A DNA stretch of 64,000 bases from JBJTUH01 sp044346175 (GTDB lineage: Bacteria > Cyanobacteriota > Vampirovibrionia > Vampirovibrionales > JAJTHC01): NCBI GenBank assembly GCA_044346175.1, contig JBIIZQ010000002.1:124001-188000 (forward strand). Direction: 5' to 3'. The position numbers and the translations under genes were made by a program. Of this stretch, positions 63,338 through 64,000 are shown one piece after another (positions within the stretch are counted from its first letter, which is position 1; every line of letters starts with the position of its first letter). Under the pieces are notes generated by a model that saw only the letters and a program-made list of their open reading frames with translations, ran no database searches and was not told where the DNA came from.

Positions 63338-64000
63338 CTATAGGGCAAGATAATGGGTATACACTGTATGCCCTATCGCTTGAATCAGTGGACGTGCTTG
63401 GGGGGCATTAAAAGGACGTTCAACCTGAACCGCAATATAAACCTCTTGCCCATTAGGAAGTACAAGCAGCCCCGCATCTCCCAAAGCCGTACCAATATCG
63501 CCTGTTTTATGATAAAACACGGTCTCGGAAGGCAACTTACCCGTAATTAAGGAACGATTGAGCGTACCCTTTAAAATATTCAAAAGGGTCTTTTTCACGG
63601 CAGGACTAACCGTATCCGTCGTATAGAGATGATGCAAGAGACTAACCATATCATGAGGACTCAGCGTATTATGCCCCGCAAGGTCAGGGAGCCAATCTCG
63701 AAGTTGCGTTGCTTGGAACCCCATCGTTTCAAAAAGCCCATAAACAATCGGTAAGCCTCCAAGTGCCTGAATCGCCATGTTAGTGCATGAATTATCACTG
63801 GACTGTATCATGTACTTTGCCACATGGTAGAGGTCATAACTATCGCCAGCAGGCATAAAGTTAAGTCTTCCTGAGCCACCAGCTCGAAGGGTATCCGTAA
63901 ACAACTGAGGATATTTGGCTTGAAATTCCGTCTGGGCAGAGAGGGTAGAAGACGTTTGAGGATACGTCGTTTCGGCAGGCGTGAAGGCTTCTGGAAACCT
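63338..64000 (-). CDS. Class A beta-lactamase-like protein, truncated by the window
   Basis: The frame runs through the right edge, so the N-terminus and the SxxK motif are outside. Visible are the SDN motif (MIQSSDNSCTNMAIQALGG), a conserved Leu-rich helix region (LPDLAGHNTLSPHDMVSLLHHL) and the KTG motif (FYHKTGDIGTALGDAGLLVLPNG), in the family order. Members hydrolyse beta-lactams or act as carboxypeptidase-like enzymes in the periplasm. The omega-loop Glu cannot be placed with confidence, so drug resistance cannot be concluded. 220 residues are visible. Confidence 0.8.
   Translation of the reverse strand, partial: RFPEAFTPAETTYPQTSSTLSAQTEFQAKYPQLFTDTLRAGGSGRLNFMPAGDSYDLYHVAKYMIQSSDNSCTNMAIQALGGLPIVYGLFETMGFQATQLRDWLPDLAGHNTLSPHDMVSLLHHLYTTDTVSPAVKKTLLNILKGTLNRSLITGKLPSETVFYHKTGDIGTALGDAGLLVLPNGQEVYIAVQVERPFNAPQARPLIQAIGHTVYTHYLAL

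Noticed and set aside
63338..64000. Beta-lactamase-like gene considered as a full resistance gene
   Set aside because: The N-terminus with the SxxK motif lies outside the window and the omega-loop Glu cannot be placed, so resistance is not claimed.

Overview
The window reads as a dense bacterial chromosome segment: about 45 supported protein genes, three tRNA genes, no rRNA, no phage module, no insertion sequence with a transposase and no CRISPR array. The host is a diderm (outer-membrane) and flagellated bacterium: there is a 1.9-kaa AsmA/TamB-like envelope protein, a flagellar cap protein (FliD), periplasmic M23 and lytic-transglycosylase murein enzymes, and a lone GatD-type lipid II amidotransferase. 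NusB has the ARELA...-type N-terminus and long insertion I associate with cyanobacteria, there is an AMIN-like protein, and no photosynthesis gene is present. I therefore suspect the non-photosynthetic sister group of Cyanobacteria (Vampirovibrionia/Melainabacteria), but this is inference from family resemblance and was not tested with a tree.

Layout. 1-5375: aspS, a RecQ-tail-like protein and pckA (convergent). 5376-8579: a long non-coding stretch holding a candidate small RNA and a repeated motif, then two P/Y/T-rich hypothetical proteins. 8580-10817 (minus): thioredoxin-like protein, gatD, yggS. 11134-13304: rlmN and coaX. 13583-17699: an APC permease divergent from fliD. 17700-19482: a repeat-rich islet around a secreted TPR protein. 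19602-23000: an RqcP-like S4 protein, tRNA-His, dapB, small hypothetical proteins, tRNA-Phe. 23590-29236: an acyl-CoA synthetase/GNAT fusion, a hypothetical, a radical-SAM-like protein without its cluster cysteines, tRNA-Gly. 29252-34727: M23 peptidase, tsaB, nusB, AMIN-like protein. 35133-47405: a DUF1858-like protein, a His-rich CobW GTPase, the AsmA-like giant, and the rpmF-plsX-fabH-amidase run. 48139-53370: dapA, a MITE-like element, lytic transglycosylase, a helical hypothetical, photolyase. 53414-64000: a low-complexity protein, aspA, a second MITE-like element, proC, infB-rbfA, leuD plus a DUF192 protein, a PabC-like enzyme and a window-truncated class A beta-lactamase-like gene.

How the genes work together. 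Aspartate is a hub: aspA interconverts aspartate and fumarate, aspS charges it, and dapA/dapB take it to diaminopimelate for murein, which the M23 peptidase, the lytic transglycosylase and GatD remodel or amidate. pckA and the acetyl-CoA synthetase-like fusion handle carbon entry. rpmF-plsX-fabH is the classic ribosome/lipid cluster. infB-rbfA, nusB, rlmN, tsaB and the RqcP-like protein serve the translation machinery.

The most unusual signals are: (i) tandem ATG codons (two to five) at the start of roughly a third of the genes; (ii) a MITE-like repeat family with CTAGG(Y)TGTGTGGCG-type ends, two copies; (iii) two proteins that keep the outline of RecQ or radical-SAM/SPASM enzymes but have lost catalytic motifs; (iv) a candidate roughly 250-nt RNA with its own promoter and terminator; and (v) an operator-like palindrome over the promoter of the His-rich CobW gene.
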